From: Rhodobacter sp.
GTDB taxonomy: Bacteria; Pseudomonadota; Alphaproteobacteria; Rhodobacterales; Rhodobacteraceae
DNA: 64,000 nucleotides
Direction of reading: 5' to 3'
NCBI GenBank assembly: GCA_027487575.1
Contig: JAIYDJ010000054.1
Coordinates: 1 to 64,000, forward strand
In this document: positions 1-8,841 of the stretch, piece by piece
Position numbering within the stretch: position 1 is the first letter of the stretch
Layout of the letters: each line of letters opens with the position of its first letter
The notes under the pieces: generated by a model
The model's database searches: none
Seen by the model: only the letters and a program-made list of their open reading frames with translations
What the model was told of the DNA's origin: nothing
Program-made: the position numbers and the translations under genes

Positions 1-45
1 CAGCATCTGCGCGCCCTTCTGGATTTCGGGGTGACCCCATGGCAT
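1..45 (-). CDS. 5' fragment of an unidentified protein
   Basis: A minus-strand reading frame begins with ATG at 45 and is open to the window edge, giving 15 residues beginning MPWGHPEIQKG. An AAGGAA Shine-Dalgarno lies just upstream of the ATG, so this looks like a genuine start. It is divergent from ccrM, with about 150 bases of shared upstream region. Too little of the protein is present to name it. Confidence 0.5.
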   Translation of the reverse strand, partial: MPWGHPEIQKGAQML

Positions 46-85
46 AGGCGTTCCTTCGCGCCGGTCCACAACATCTTGTATCAAG

Positions 86-130
86 TTATTTAACTAACCT
101 GTTGATTCAAAAAGAATTTGACGGCGATTC
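86..130 (+). promoter_or_regulatory. ccrM upstream region with two GANTC sites
   Basis: GATTC occurs at 104-108 and 126-130, in the A/T-rich stretch before ccrM. In Caulobacter the ccrM promoter carries GANTC sites and is sensitive to methylation, so self-regulation is plausible here. TTAACTAACC at 90-99 resembles a CtrA half site, but the second half is not clear. The GANTC matches are seen directly; the regulatory role is inferred. Confidence 0.45.
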
Positions 131-159
131 ACCTGAGGATCATCCTGTGGACAACATAA

Positions 160-1312
<1,153 letters not shown>

Positions 1313-1314
<2 letters not shown>

Positions 1315-1422
1315 CGCGCAGGGCGGGGTGATCCCCGCCCATCCCCCACACCAGACGCCAGTGCCGTTGTCCGCCTGCGGCACCGACTGCCCCGCCCTGC
1401 GCGTCAGGGCGGGGTCCTTTCC
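1313..1422 (+). terminator. ccrM terminator with nested inverted repeats
   Basis: A 10-bp perfect stem (1390-1399 with 1405-1414, loop CGCGT) is followed by a T-rich tail TCCTTTCC, giving a convincing intrinsic terminator for ccrM. A second hairpin, GGGCGGGG-TGAT-CCCCGCCC, occupies 1321-1340. In addition 1313-1328 is a perfect 16-bp inverted copy of 1390-1405, so alternative folds are possible. The ccrM stop codon overlaps the first arm. Confidence 0.75.
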
Positions 1423-1495
1423 GTTCGAAAGACCGTTGCATTCTGCGCCATCGTGATAAGCTGCGCAGATTGATCAGGTGTTTTGCGGAGCTGTC

Positions 1496-2560
1496 ATGTT
1501 TCAGACCGTCGCGGATTATCGCCGTCAGACCGAACGGCTGGAAGAAGAGCTGACCCGGGAGTCAGCCGGTATCGCTGCCTGCATCGTGCCGCCCTATACG
1601 CTGTCCATGCGCCGCAGGATCAGGTCTTTGTTGCGCCGGATCGAGGTGAAGGTTCTGGTGCTGCACCGGCTGTGGACGGCGCAGATGATGACGGACGAGG
1701 CGCGGAGCCAGCCGTTCGGGCATCCGGACCGGATGTATTTCGCGGCGGTCAATGGCCGGTTGCAGGTCTGGTCGGCAACGGTGGTCACGCTGGCTTCCGC
1801 GCTGTCGGCCAAGCCCCCACCCTTGCTGGCCGACGAGCCGCCGGTGGGAAGTGCGGTCCACGGACAGTTGCTGGCCTATCAGAACGGGTTCGAGCGGTTG
1901 CATCTGCGCCTGAGCCCGACGCCGCCCAATCTGTATTCCTCCGAACCGGGGCGACACGGCGATCTGCCCTATCCGTTCACCGCCTTTCTGCGGATGATGC
2001 AGGGGGTGCGCCGTCTGGTTCTGGCACAGGGCCGCACGACGCTGTCATTTCTGGACGTCGGCTGCGGTGCCGGGTTGAAGCTGGTTCAGGCGGCGGAATT
2101 CTTTGACGTGGTGCATGGATTCGACTTCGATCCCGACCGGGCGGCGGAGGCGGCGCTGCTGGTGGAACGGTCGCGGCGGATCAACGACCGGGCGTTCTGC
2201 GACGATGCGCTGAGCTTTGACCGCTATGGCGACTTCGACGTGATCTATGCCTACAAGCCGCTGTCCGACCCCGACCTGCTGGGGCAGATGGAACGGCGGA
2301 TTCTGGAACAGGCCAAGCCGGGGGCCCTGCTGATCCTGCCCTATATCGAATTCGACTTCCGGTTCGAGGATATGGGCTGCACGCGGCTGTTCGACCGGGT
2401 CTATCTGACTGGCGGGGCAGGTCAGGACATCGCGGACCTGATGGAGCGGGCCGGGCGGATCGGCACGGTGGTGCCAGTGCAGGATGAACGCCGGATCGCA
2501 ACCGAAGGGTTCTGTGCCCCGGTGCGCAATGCCCTGCGCCGGTGGGGGCATCTGGCCTGA
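1496..2560 (+). CDS. Class I SAM-dependent methyltransferase, target unknown
   Basis: A 354-residue protein whose C-terminal half is a Rossmann-fold methyltransferase. The SAM-binding motif LDVGCGAG begins at residue 186 and the acidic end of strand 2 follows in GFDFD. The first 180 residues are a mostly helical region that I do not recognise. ATG 1496 was chosen over an upstream in-frame GTG (1478) because GGAG (1487-1490) is five bases away. It lies after the ccrM terminator and ends ten bases from the convergent alkB. The substrate cannot be inferred from the sequence. Confidence 0.7.
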   Translation: MFQTVADYRRQTERLEEELTRESAGIAACIVPPYTLSMRRRIRSLLRRIEVKVLVLHRLWTAQMMTDEARSQPFGHPDRMYFAAVNGRLQVWSATVVTLASALSAKPPPLLADEPPVGSAVHGQLLAYQNGFERLHLRLSPTPPNLYSSEPGRHGDLPYPFTAFLRMMQGVRRLVLAQGRTTLSFLDVGCGAGLKLVQAAEFFDVVHGFDFDPDRAAEAALLVERSRRINDRAFCDDALSFDRYGDFDVIYAYKPLSDPDLLGQMERRILEQAKPGALLILPYIEFDFRFEDMGCTRLFDRVYLTGGAGQDIADLMERAGRIGTVVPVQDERRIATEGFCAPVRNALRRWGHLA

Positions 2561-2570
2561 CGCCACAAGA

Positions 2571-3701
2571 TCAGGGGTTGAGGGCCTTGTTGTAGGCATG
2601 CCAGTCGGTGATGTCGGGGTAATTCTGCCGCCGCCACTGCTTGACCCGCGGGTTCATGATGCGTTTCCACAAGGGCGGGATCATCGCGGCCAGCGTCATC
2701 ATGGGATAACCGTAGGGCAGTTGCGGGGCCTGATCGGTGTCGTAGGTCTGCAGCAGGGGAAATCGGCGGTCGGGTTTGTAGTGGTGGTCGGAATGGCGCT
2801 GCAGGTTGATCAGCAGCCAGTTCGACGCCCGGTGCGACGCATTCCAGGAATGGCGCGGCAGGACATGTTCATACTTGCCGTTGCCAAGGTGCCGACGCGT
2901 CAGTCCGTAATGTTCGATGTAGTTCACCAGTTCCAGTTGCCAGACCGCCACGAAGGCCTGCCACAGGAACAGCGCCAGCCCCTCCCACCCGCCGACGATC
3001 AGCGCCAGCGCCAGCATGCCCGACTGCAGCGCGGCATAGCGCCAGTAGGGGTTGGACCGGTGCCACCACGGCAGCGACCTGCGCGCCAGCATCGCCGCCT
3101 CGGCCCTGAAGGCCGAAACATGGCATTCGCGCAGCACGCGGGGGAAAAAGCGGTGGAAGCCTTCGTTGTAGCGGGCCGTCACCGGGTCACGCGGGGTGCC
3201 GACATGCAGATGATGCACGCGCAGGTGTTCGCTGCGGAAATGGCTGTAAAGGACCGACGCCAGCAGCAGGTCGCCCAACACACGTTCCAGCTTCGATTTC
3301 TGGTGCATCAGCTCGTGGCTGTAATTGATGCCGATGGTGCCCGAGATGACGCCCATCCCGAAGAACAGGCCGATCTTTTCCAGCGCGTTCAGATCGTTCA
3401 GCCGTGTGGCGAACCAGATCATCCCGAACAGCAAAAGGAACTGCAGAGGAAACCACACCAGCGTGATCAGCCGGTACCAATACAGGCTGTCGTCGGGCGT
3501 GGCGGGGTCTGCGTTGTCGGTGTTCAGGCTGGTCAGCGCATCCAGCAGCGAAAACAGCGCCCATGTGTAAATGGGCAACAGCAGCACGGTCCAGCCGCCG
3601 GTGCCAAGCGCAATCAGGGCAAGGGGGATCGTGCCCAGCGACAACCAGAACGGCAGCGCGTCGCGCAGGCGGGAGTCATCGGGGATCGTCTGTTCGGCCA
3701 T
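2571..3701 (-). CDS. alkB: Alkane 1-monooxygenase (AlkB family)
   Basis: A 376-residue integral-membrane non-haem di-iron hydroxylase that oxidises terminal methyl groups of alkanes, using electrons from rubredoxin. The histidine boxes are HELMH (129-133), EHLRVHH (158-164) and QRHSDHH (301-307), with the AlkB-specific NYIEHYGL at 260-267. Hydrophobic segments at about 17-50, 80-98 and 222-255 give the usual multi-span topology. No rubredoxin, rubredoxin reductase or alkane regulator is adjacent, so electron donors must be encoded elsewhere. It is followed 17 bases upstream on the same strand by mutY, which appears unrelated. Confidence 0.9.
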   Translation of the reverse strand: MAEQTIPDDSRLRDALPFWLSLGTIPLALIALGTGGWTVLLLPIYTWALFSLLDALTSLNTDNADPATPDDSLYWYRLITLVWFPLQFLLLFGMIWFATRLNDLNALEKIGLFFGMGVISGTIGINYSHELMHQKSKLERVLGDLLLASVLYSHFRSEHLRVHHLHVGTPRDPVTARYNEGFHRFFPRVLRECHVSAFRAEAAMLARRSLPWWHRSNPYWRYAALQSGMLALALIVGGWEGLALFLWQAFVAVWQLELVNYIEHYGLTRRHLGNGKYEHVLPRHSWNASHRASNWLLINLQRHSDHHYKPDRRFPLLQTYDTDQAPQLPYGYPMMTLAAMIPPLWKRIMNPRVKQWRRQNYPDITDWHAYNKALNP

Positions 3702-3718
3702 GGCAGCATCCTATCGGA

Positions 3719-4783
3719 TCAGCCTGCGTTCTCAATGCGGCGAATTGCGGGCGGGGCGTGGGCAGCGGCGGCAAGGTCATGCGCCTTTCGCATCAGGGTG
3801 GGCAGGTCGGTGGCGGTGGCACGCTGAAACCGGCCGCGCAGGGGCGGGGCCGTGGTCAAGGCGGTCTGCACGGTCAGGATCAGGTGAAAGTGGGTGAAGG
3901 TGTGACGCACCTCGCCCGCCTCATGCCAACGGGCCGCGACCGGGGCCGGGCCACCCGCGCCATCCCAGCCGTCACCGGGCAGGCCGAGCATGCCCCCGAG
4001 CAGACCTTTGGCCGGGCGCAGTTCCAGCAGGACCTGACCGTCGGGGCGGAAGGCGGCCCAGACCATACCGTGGCGGGTGGGTTTCGCAGGTCTGACGGCC
4101 TTGCGCGGCAGGCTGGGGGCGGTGCCAGCGGCGCGGGCTGCACACAGCGCGATCAGCGGGCAGATGCCGCAGGCGGGGTTGCGGGGGGTACAGATCGTGG
4201 CGCCAAGGTCCATGACCGCCTGCGCATAGTCGCCGGGGCGGTTCAGAGGCGTGTGCGACGCGGCCAGCGCGGTCAGTTCGGGCTTGGCCGCAGGCAACGG
4301 GGTATGCACGTCATGCAGCCGCGCCATGACGCGCTCGACGTTGCCGTCGACGACCGTGGCGGGCAGGTCGAAGGCAATCGAGGCGATGGCAGCGGCGGTA
4401 TAGGGGCCGATGCCGGGCAGCGATCGCAACCCGTCGAGCGTTTGGGGGAACTGCCCGCCATGCTGCGCCACGACCGCGCGCGCGCAGGCCAGAAGGTTGC
4501 GGGCGCGGGCGTAATAGCCAAGCCCGGCCCATTCGCCCATCACCTCGGCATCCGCTGCGGCGGCAAGGTCGGCGACGGTGGGCCAGCGGTCGGTGAACCG
4601 CAGGAAATAGGCGCGCACGGCGGCGACGGTGGTCTGCTGCAGCATCACCTCGGACAGCCAGACGCGGTAGGGGTCGGGGCGCACGCCCGCCGCGCGATCG
4701 GCAGGCGACACGCGCCAAGGCATGACGCGGGCATGAACGTCATACCATTCCAGCAGAGCCGAACTTACCGTATCGTCACGCAA
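3719..4783 (-). CDS. mutY: A/G-specific adenine DNA glycosylase
   Basis: MutY (354 residues) removes adenine mispaired with 8-oxoguanine in base-excision repair. The helix-hairpin-helix is LPGIGPYTA (122-130). The catalytic Glu45 lies in SEVMLQQT and the catalytic Asp146 in VVDGNVE. The 4Fe-4S ligands are C198, C205, C208 and C214, with the C-X6-C-X2-C-X5-C spacing. A C-terminal NUDIX-like 8-oxoG recognition domain starts near residue 235. It is divergent from dciA across about 80 bases, and this mutY/DUF721/DsbA neighbourhood is common in alphaproteobacteria. Confidence 0.95.
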   Translation of the reverse strand: MRDDTVSSALLEWYDVHARVMPWRVSPADRAAGVRPDPYRVWLSEVMLQQTTVAAVRAYFLRFTDRWPTVADLAAAADAEVMGEWAGLGYYARARNLLACARAVVAQHGGQFPQTLDGLRSLPGIGPYTAAAIASIAFDLPATVVDGNVERVMARLHDVHTPLPAAKPELTALAASHTPLNRPGDYAQAVMDLGATICTPRNPACGICPLIALCAARAAGTAPSLPRKAVRPAKPTRHGMVWAAFRPDGQVLLELRPAKGLLGGMLGLPGDGWDGAGGPAPVAARWHEAGEVRHTFTHFHLILTVQTALTTAPPLRGRFQRATATDLPTLMRKAHDLAAAAHAPPAIRRIENAG

Positions 4784-4866
4784 TGTTTATGCCCTGTGTC
4801 CAGCTAAAGCTCTGGCAGCCCTGCCCGTCGTCCGGATAAGATACCAGCAACATTTTGCAGGACCAG

Positions 4867-5409
4867 ATGGCCCGTATCGTCACACCCCGTACCTCGCCCA
4901 GCCCGACACGGCGGATGCGCGGCTTTGAACCCGCCGCGGGGCTTGTGAAAGAGCCGATCCGCGCCGTCGGCGAGGCGCGCGGGTTTGCAGTGGCGCGACT
5001 GCTGACGCAATGGCCCGAAATCGCAGGCGAAAGCATTGCCCGCGTGACCCGGCCGGTGAAGTGCGGCTACGGGCGCGAAGGATTCGGCGCGACATTGACG
5101 CTGCTGGTGGCCTCGGCCCATGCGCCGATGGTCCAGATGGAACTGCCGCGCCTGAAGGACCGGGTGAATGCCGCCTATGGATATGCCGCCATCGCGCGGA
5201 TCACCCTGACCCAGACGGCAGCCAGCGGCTTTGCCGAAGGGCAGGCGCAGTTCACCGCCGCGCCGAAACCCGCGCAGGCGGACATCGCGATTTCTCCCGA
5301 GGCGGCGTTGGTCGCGGCCCCGGTGCAAGACCCCGGATTGCGCAGCGCGCTTGAAGCGCTGGCGCAGAACATCCTGAACCGTCGCAAGACAACGGAAGGC
5401 AACACATGA
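4867..5409 (+). CDS. dciA: DciA-like DUF721 protein
   Basis: A 180-residue DUF721 protein. DUF721 proteins include DciA, the ancestral loader of the replicative helicase DnaB in bacteria that lack DnaC. The conserved DUF721 core runs from about residue 25 to 110 and includes the tryptophan of the WPEIAGESIA segment. The C-terminal third is low-complexity with a final charged helix. ATG 4867 is used; a TTG twelve bases upstream is less likely. The gene overlaps the downstream dsbA-like gene by four bases (ATGA). The DciA role is known for the family and inferred here. Confidence 0.75.
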   Translation: MARIVTPRTSPSPTRRMRGFEPAAGLVKEPIRAVGEARGFAVARLLTQWPEIAGESIARVTRPVKCGYGREGFGATLTLLVASAHAPMVQMELPRLKDRVNAAYGYAAIARITLTQTAASGFAEGQAQFTAAPKPAQADIAISPEAALVAAPVQDPGLRSALEALAQNILNRRKTTEGNT

Positions 5410-6032
5410 TGACGACGCGCAGACTGGTACTGATGGCAGCAGCGGTTGCCCTTTCGGCGGGACTTGCCCCCTGGGCCGTGGCTGCGCAGGAGGCGGCAGC
5501 GCCGCTGGAGATCAAGGATTTTGCGCTGGGGCCCGATGATGCAAAGGTGAAGATGGTCGAGTATGCCTCCTTCACCTGCCCGCATTGTGCCGACTTTCAT
5601 TCCGATGTCTTCAAGGCGCTAAAAACCGACTACATCGACACCGGCAAGGTCCGCTTCGAATACCGCGAGGTGTATTTCGACCGGTACGGGCTGTGGGCGG
5701 CGATGGTGGCGCGGTGCGGCGGCGAGATGCGCTATTTCGGGATCACGGACATCCTGTTTTCCACTCAGCGCGAATGGGCCGCGTCGGATGATCCGACGGT
5801 CGTGGTGGAAAACCTCAAGAAGATCGGCCGCACGGCTGGAATGGACGACGCCACGCTGGACGCCTGCATGAAAGACGGGGCGATGGCCGAAGCGCTGGTC
5901 GCGCGGTTCGAGGCGAACATGAAGGCGGACGACGTGCAGGGCACGCCCACGATATTCATCAACGGAACAAAACATTCGAACATGTCCTATGCCGACCTTA
6001 AGGTGATCCTAGACGCCGAACTGGCGAAGTAA
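5406..6032 (+). CDS. DsbA-family thiol:disulfide oxidoreductase (periplasmic)
   Basis: A 208-residue thioredoxin-fold protein with a cleavable signal peptide (hydrophobic residues about 7-27, AQA-like cleavage near 28). The redox motif is CPHC (58-61) and the cis-proline loop is GTPTIFING near residue 180. It resembles the DsbA-like 'thioredoxin_4' group, which forms or shuffles disulfides in the periplasm. Start codon overlaps the dciA stop, so the two are translationally coupled. No DsbB partner is visible nearby, so the direction of electron flow is unknown. Confidence 0.85.
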   Translation: MMTTRRLVLMAAAVALSAGLAPWAVAAQEAAAPLEIKDFALGPDDAKVKMVEYASFTCPHCADFHSDVFKALKTDYIDTGKVRFEYREVYFDRYGLWAAMVARCGGEMRYFGITDILFSTQREWAASDDPTVVVENLKKIGRTAGMDDATLDACMKDGAMAEALVARFEANMKADDVQGTPTIFINGTKHSNMSYADLKVILDAELAK

Positions 6033-6035
6033 CCC

Positions 6036-7157
6036 ATGACAGCCCCGCTGGACGGCATCCGCGTCGTCGAACTTGCGCGCATCTTGGCTGGACCCTGGGC
6101 AGGGCAGACGCTGGCCGATCTTGGCGCGGATGTGATCAAGGTTGAAGCGCCCGAAGGCGACGATACCCGCCGCTGGGGCCCGCCTTTTCTGGAGCGTGCG
6201 GGCGAACGCACCGCCGCCTATTTCCACGCGGCCAACCGGGGCAAACGGTCGGTCGTGGCGGATTTCACGACGGCCGATGGGCAGGATCTGGTGCGCCGGC
6301 TGGTGGTCGATGCCGATGTGGTGATCGAGAACTTCAAGGTCGGTGGTCTGGCCAAATATGGTCTGGACTGGCCTTCGCTGCGGGCGATCAACCCGAGGCT
6401 GATCTATTGCTCGATCACCGGCTTTGGCCAGACAGGGCCCTATGCACATCGGGCCGGGTATGACTTCATCATCCAGGGCATGGCCGGACTGATGAGCATC
6501 ACTGGCGCACCCGGCGGCCAGCCGCAGAAGGTCGGCGTCGCAGTGACCGACGTGTTCACCGGGGTCTATGCGGCGACCGCGATCCTTGCCGCACTTGTCC
6601 AGCGCGGACGCACCGGGGTGGGTCAGCACATCGACATGGCGCTGATGGATGTGGCGACCGGGATCATGGCCAATCAGGCGATGAACTATCTGGCGACCGG
6701 GGTCGCCCCCGGCCAGATGGGCAACGCGCATCCCAATCTTGCGCCCTATGCGGTGTTCGATTGCGCGGACGGCTGGATCATTCTTGCGACCGGCAATGAC
6801 GGGCAGTATCGCCGCCTGTGCGCGCTTCTGGGGCTGGAAGGACTTGGAACCGCGCCCGAATATCTGACCAACGTCGACCGGCTGGCAAACCGGGCTGGCC
6901 TGACCTCTGCGCTGACGGCGGCAACCCAGACGTGGACCAAGGCCGCGCTGCTGGCCGCCTGCGAGGCGGCGGGGGTTCCGGCCGGGCCGATCAATGATCT
7001 GGCCGAGGTGTTTGCCGACCCGCAGGTCGTGGCCCGGAAGATGCAGATCGCGCCGGGCGGCATGCCGGGCGTGCGGTCGCCGTTTTCCTTTTCAGACGCC
7101 GAATTGACGCTGGACCGCCCCGCGCCAACCCTGGGAGAGCATCAGGCCGAGGTGTAG
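6036..7157 (+). CDS. CaiB/BaiF (family III) CoA-transferase
   Basis: A 373-residue family III CoA-transferase that moves CoA between carboxylic acids through an aspartyl-CoA intermediate. The N-terminus (LDGIRVVELARILAGPWAGQ) is typical of the family, and the predicted catalytic aspartate is Asp172 in VGVAVTDVFTG. It begins three bases after the dsbA-like stop, so it is likely co-transcribed. The substrate cannot be told from sequence. The convergent LysR gene downstream is a possible but unproven regulator. Confidence 0.88.
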   Translation: MTAPLDGIRVVELARILAGPWAGQTLADLGADVIKVEAPEGDDTRRWGPPFLERAGERTAAYFHAANRGKRSVVADFTTADGQDLVRRLVVDADVVIENFKVGGLAKYGLDWPSLRAINPRLIYCSITGFGQTGPYAHRAGYDFIIQGMAGLMSITGAPGGQPQKVGVAVTDVFTGVYAATAILAALVQRGRTGVGQHIDMALMDVATGIMANQAMNYLATGVAPGQMGNAHPNLAPYAVFDCADGWIILATGNDGQYRRLCALLGLEGLGTAPEYLTNVDRLANRAGLTSALTAATQTWTKAALLAACEAAGVPAGPINDLAEVFADPQVVARKMQIAPGGMPGVRSPFSFSDAELTLDRPAPTLGEHQAEV

Positions 7158-7177
7158 GGCGGGGTTCACTCCGCCCT
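7156..7177. terminator. Bidirectional hairpin between convergent genes
   Basis: AGGGCGG (7156-7162) pairs with CCGCCCT (7171-7177) around a short loop, in the 26-base gap between convergent caiB and the LysR gene. There is no T-run. The sequence belongs to the same GGCGGGG...CCCCGCC palindrome type seen at 1321-1340 and 59023-59040. Confidence 0.5.
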
Positions 7178-7183
7178 GCCGCG

Positions 7184-8089
7184 TCACCAAAGGTCAGGTC
7201 CCTTGTCCATATAACGGCGGGCCAGAAAATCGATGAAGGCGCGCACCTTGGGCTGCGTGAAACGGCCCGGCGGATAGACCGCGTAAATGCCCTGCACCTC
7301 GACCGGCAGGCCGGGGATGGCCTCTTCGACCAGCCCCTGCTTCATCGCGTCGGAATACAGGAACGACGGCAGATAGGCGATGCCAAGCCCCGAGATCGCA
7401 GCATTCAGCAGCGACTGCCCGTCATTCACCGTCAGCCAGCCCGCCGTCCGCACCTGCCGCTTTTCGCCCGAAGGCGCCGTGATCTTCCACACGTTGCCGT
7501 TGGCCTGATTGGAATAGTGCAGCAGTTTATGTTCGTTCAGGTCATCGACCTTCATCGGGCGTCCGTAGCGTTGGAAATAGCTGGGCGCGCCGATCATCCG
7601 CTTGGCAGTGTCGGTCAGCTTGCGGGCGCGGAGGGAGCTGTCTTCAAGCTCGCCCACCCGGATCGCCATGTCGAAGCCTTCGCTGATCAATTCGACATAG
7701 CGGTTGTTCAAGACCATGTTCACAGTGATGTCGGGGTATTCCAGCAGGAAATCCCCAAGGATCGGTGACAGCAGGTTAACCCCGAAATCGGTGGCCACGC
7801 TGATCCGCAACAGACCCGACGGGGCCGATTGCATCGATGTGACCAATGCGTCCGCTTCGCCCGCGTCGTTCAGGACCCGGCGCGCGCGGTCATAATAGGC
7901 AAGCCCGATCTCCGTCGGGCTGACCCTTCGTGTTGTACGGTTCAGCAGCCGCGCACCAAGGCGGGCTTCCAGCGCCGAGACGTGTTTCGAAACGGCAGAT
8001 TTCGAAATACCCATCTTCTTGGCTGCGTCGGTGAAGCCTCCCTGGTCCACGACCGTGGCGAAGGCTTCCATCTCTGTCAGTCGGTCCAT
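7184..8089 (-). CDS. LysR-family transcriptional regulator
   Basis: A 301-residue LysR regulator: an N-terminal winged helix-turn-helix (residues about 3-62, FATVVDQGGFTDAAKKMGISKSAVSKHV region) followed by a periplasmic-binding-protein-like effector domain. It is closest in style to the CrgA/DhcR group with the SALEARLGARLLNRTTRR signature. ATG 8089 was chosen because GGGGA lies five bases upstream and the length then matches the family; upstream in-frame ATGs exist at 8095 and 8125. The target is unknown. Confidence 0.85.
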   Translation of the reverse strand: MDRLTEMEAFATVVDQGGFTDAAKKMGISKSAVSKHVSALEARLGARLLNRTTRRVSPTEIGLAYYDRARRVLNDAGEADALVTSMQSAPSGLLRISVATDFGVNLLSPILGDFLLEYPDITVNMVLNNRYVELISEGFDMAIRVGELEDSSLRARKLTDTAKRMIGAPSYFQRYGRPMKVDDLNEHKLLHYSNQANGNVWKITAPSGEKRQVRTAGWLTVNDGQSLLNAAISGLGIAYLPSFLYSDAMKQGLVEEAIPGLPVEVQGIYAVYPPGRFTQPKVRAFIDFLARRYMDKGPDLW

Positions 8090-8437
8090 TGTCATCCCCA
8101 AGGCGTGCAAGCAGCAGTCATCCATCGGTATTGGACCCGGATTCAGGCAGGATCGCGGCGGGTCTGCGTCCTATCCGGGGAATTGTCACAGATCGTGCAT
8201 GGCACGGAAACAAATCTCCAAGGCGCCGGATCGACGCGGGGCTGGATCGACCGGCGCGCCAAGCCGAGAATTGCCCGCGAAACCGTCACACAGGTGTGGG
8301 GCACCCTTCCGGCAAAACAGGCACTGGGCCTGATGTCCACGGTCACCGCGAAAAAGGGAAGGGCAGAGATTCCGAACGGGTTGTACCCCTCGCAGTCCGT
8401 ACCGGGGCCGAGAGGGCGGCGCAAAAATGACCGGGAC

Positions 8438-8466
8438 TTGAAAATGTTCTCTTAATGTTCTATCTT
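8438..8466 (+). promoter_or_regulatory. SOS promoter with alphaproteobacterial LexA box
   Basis: A sigma-70-like promoter, TTGAAA (8438-8443) and TATCTT (8461-8466) with a 17-base spacer, contains GTTC-N7-GTTC at 8446-8460. The direct repeat GTTC-N7-GTTC is the LexA operator described for Rhodobacter and other alphaproteobacteria. Its position between -35 and -10 would let LexA block RNA polymerase. The gene it controls starts 36 bases downstream. The 8090-8437 stretch upstream holds nothing else I recognise apart from LysR upstream DNA. Confidence 0.75.
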
Positions 8467-8496
8467 GGCATGGCAAGTCAGGATAGGAGTTTCCAG

Positions 8497-8793
8497 ATGG
8501 AAGTCGCCGCTTTTGCACTGCCCGCCACGCTGCGCCAGATTGCCTATGCGCGGTCGCTGGCCTTGCGGAACCAGACGTTGCTGCCCTGGGATGTGCAGCA
8601 GGACCGTCGCAGCCTGAGTGCCTGGATCGAGGCGCAGGCCGCGATGAAGCCGGCATCGGCGCTGGACCCGCGTCCGACCTGCAAGCAAGTGGCCTTTGCC
8701 GAACGGCTGGCGCGCATCAAGGCGCGCGCGGTGCCCGAGGAATGTTTTCGCGACAAGGGGCTGATGTCAAAGTGGATTGACCGGAACAGGTAG
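8497..8793 (+). CDS. Small SOS-controlled protein with two related repeats
   Basis: A 98-residue protein of unknown function. It is built from two copies of a motif of about 37 residues: T-x-(R/K)-Q-(I/V)-A-(Y/F)-A-x-x-L-A followed by a P, acidic residues and S-x-W-I. The copies span about residues 9-46 and 61-97. Similar helical units occur at the ends of some topoisomerase III-like and other DNA-processing proteins, from memory only. ATG 8497 is preferred because AGGAG (8485-8489) is seven bases upstream. The LexA box in its promoter suggests a role during DNA damage. Confidence 0.7.
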   Translation: MEVAAFALPATLRQIAYARSLALRNQTLLPWDVQQDRRSLSAWIEAQAAMKPASALDPRPTCKQVAFAERLARIKARAVPEECFRDKGLMSKWIDRNR

Positions 8794-8841
8794 GTGCCCG
8801 CCCGGCAGTTCTGACCGCCGGGCAGCGCCGATGACCCGTCG

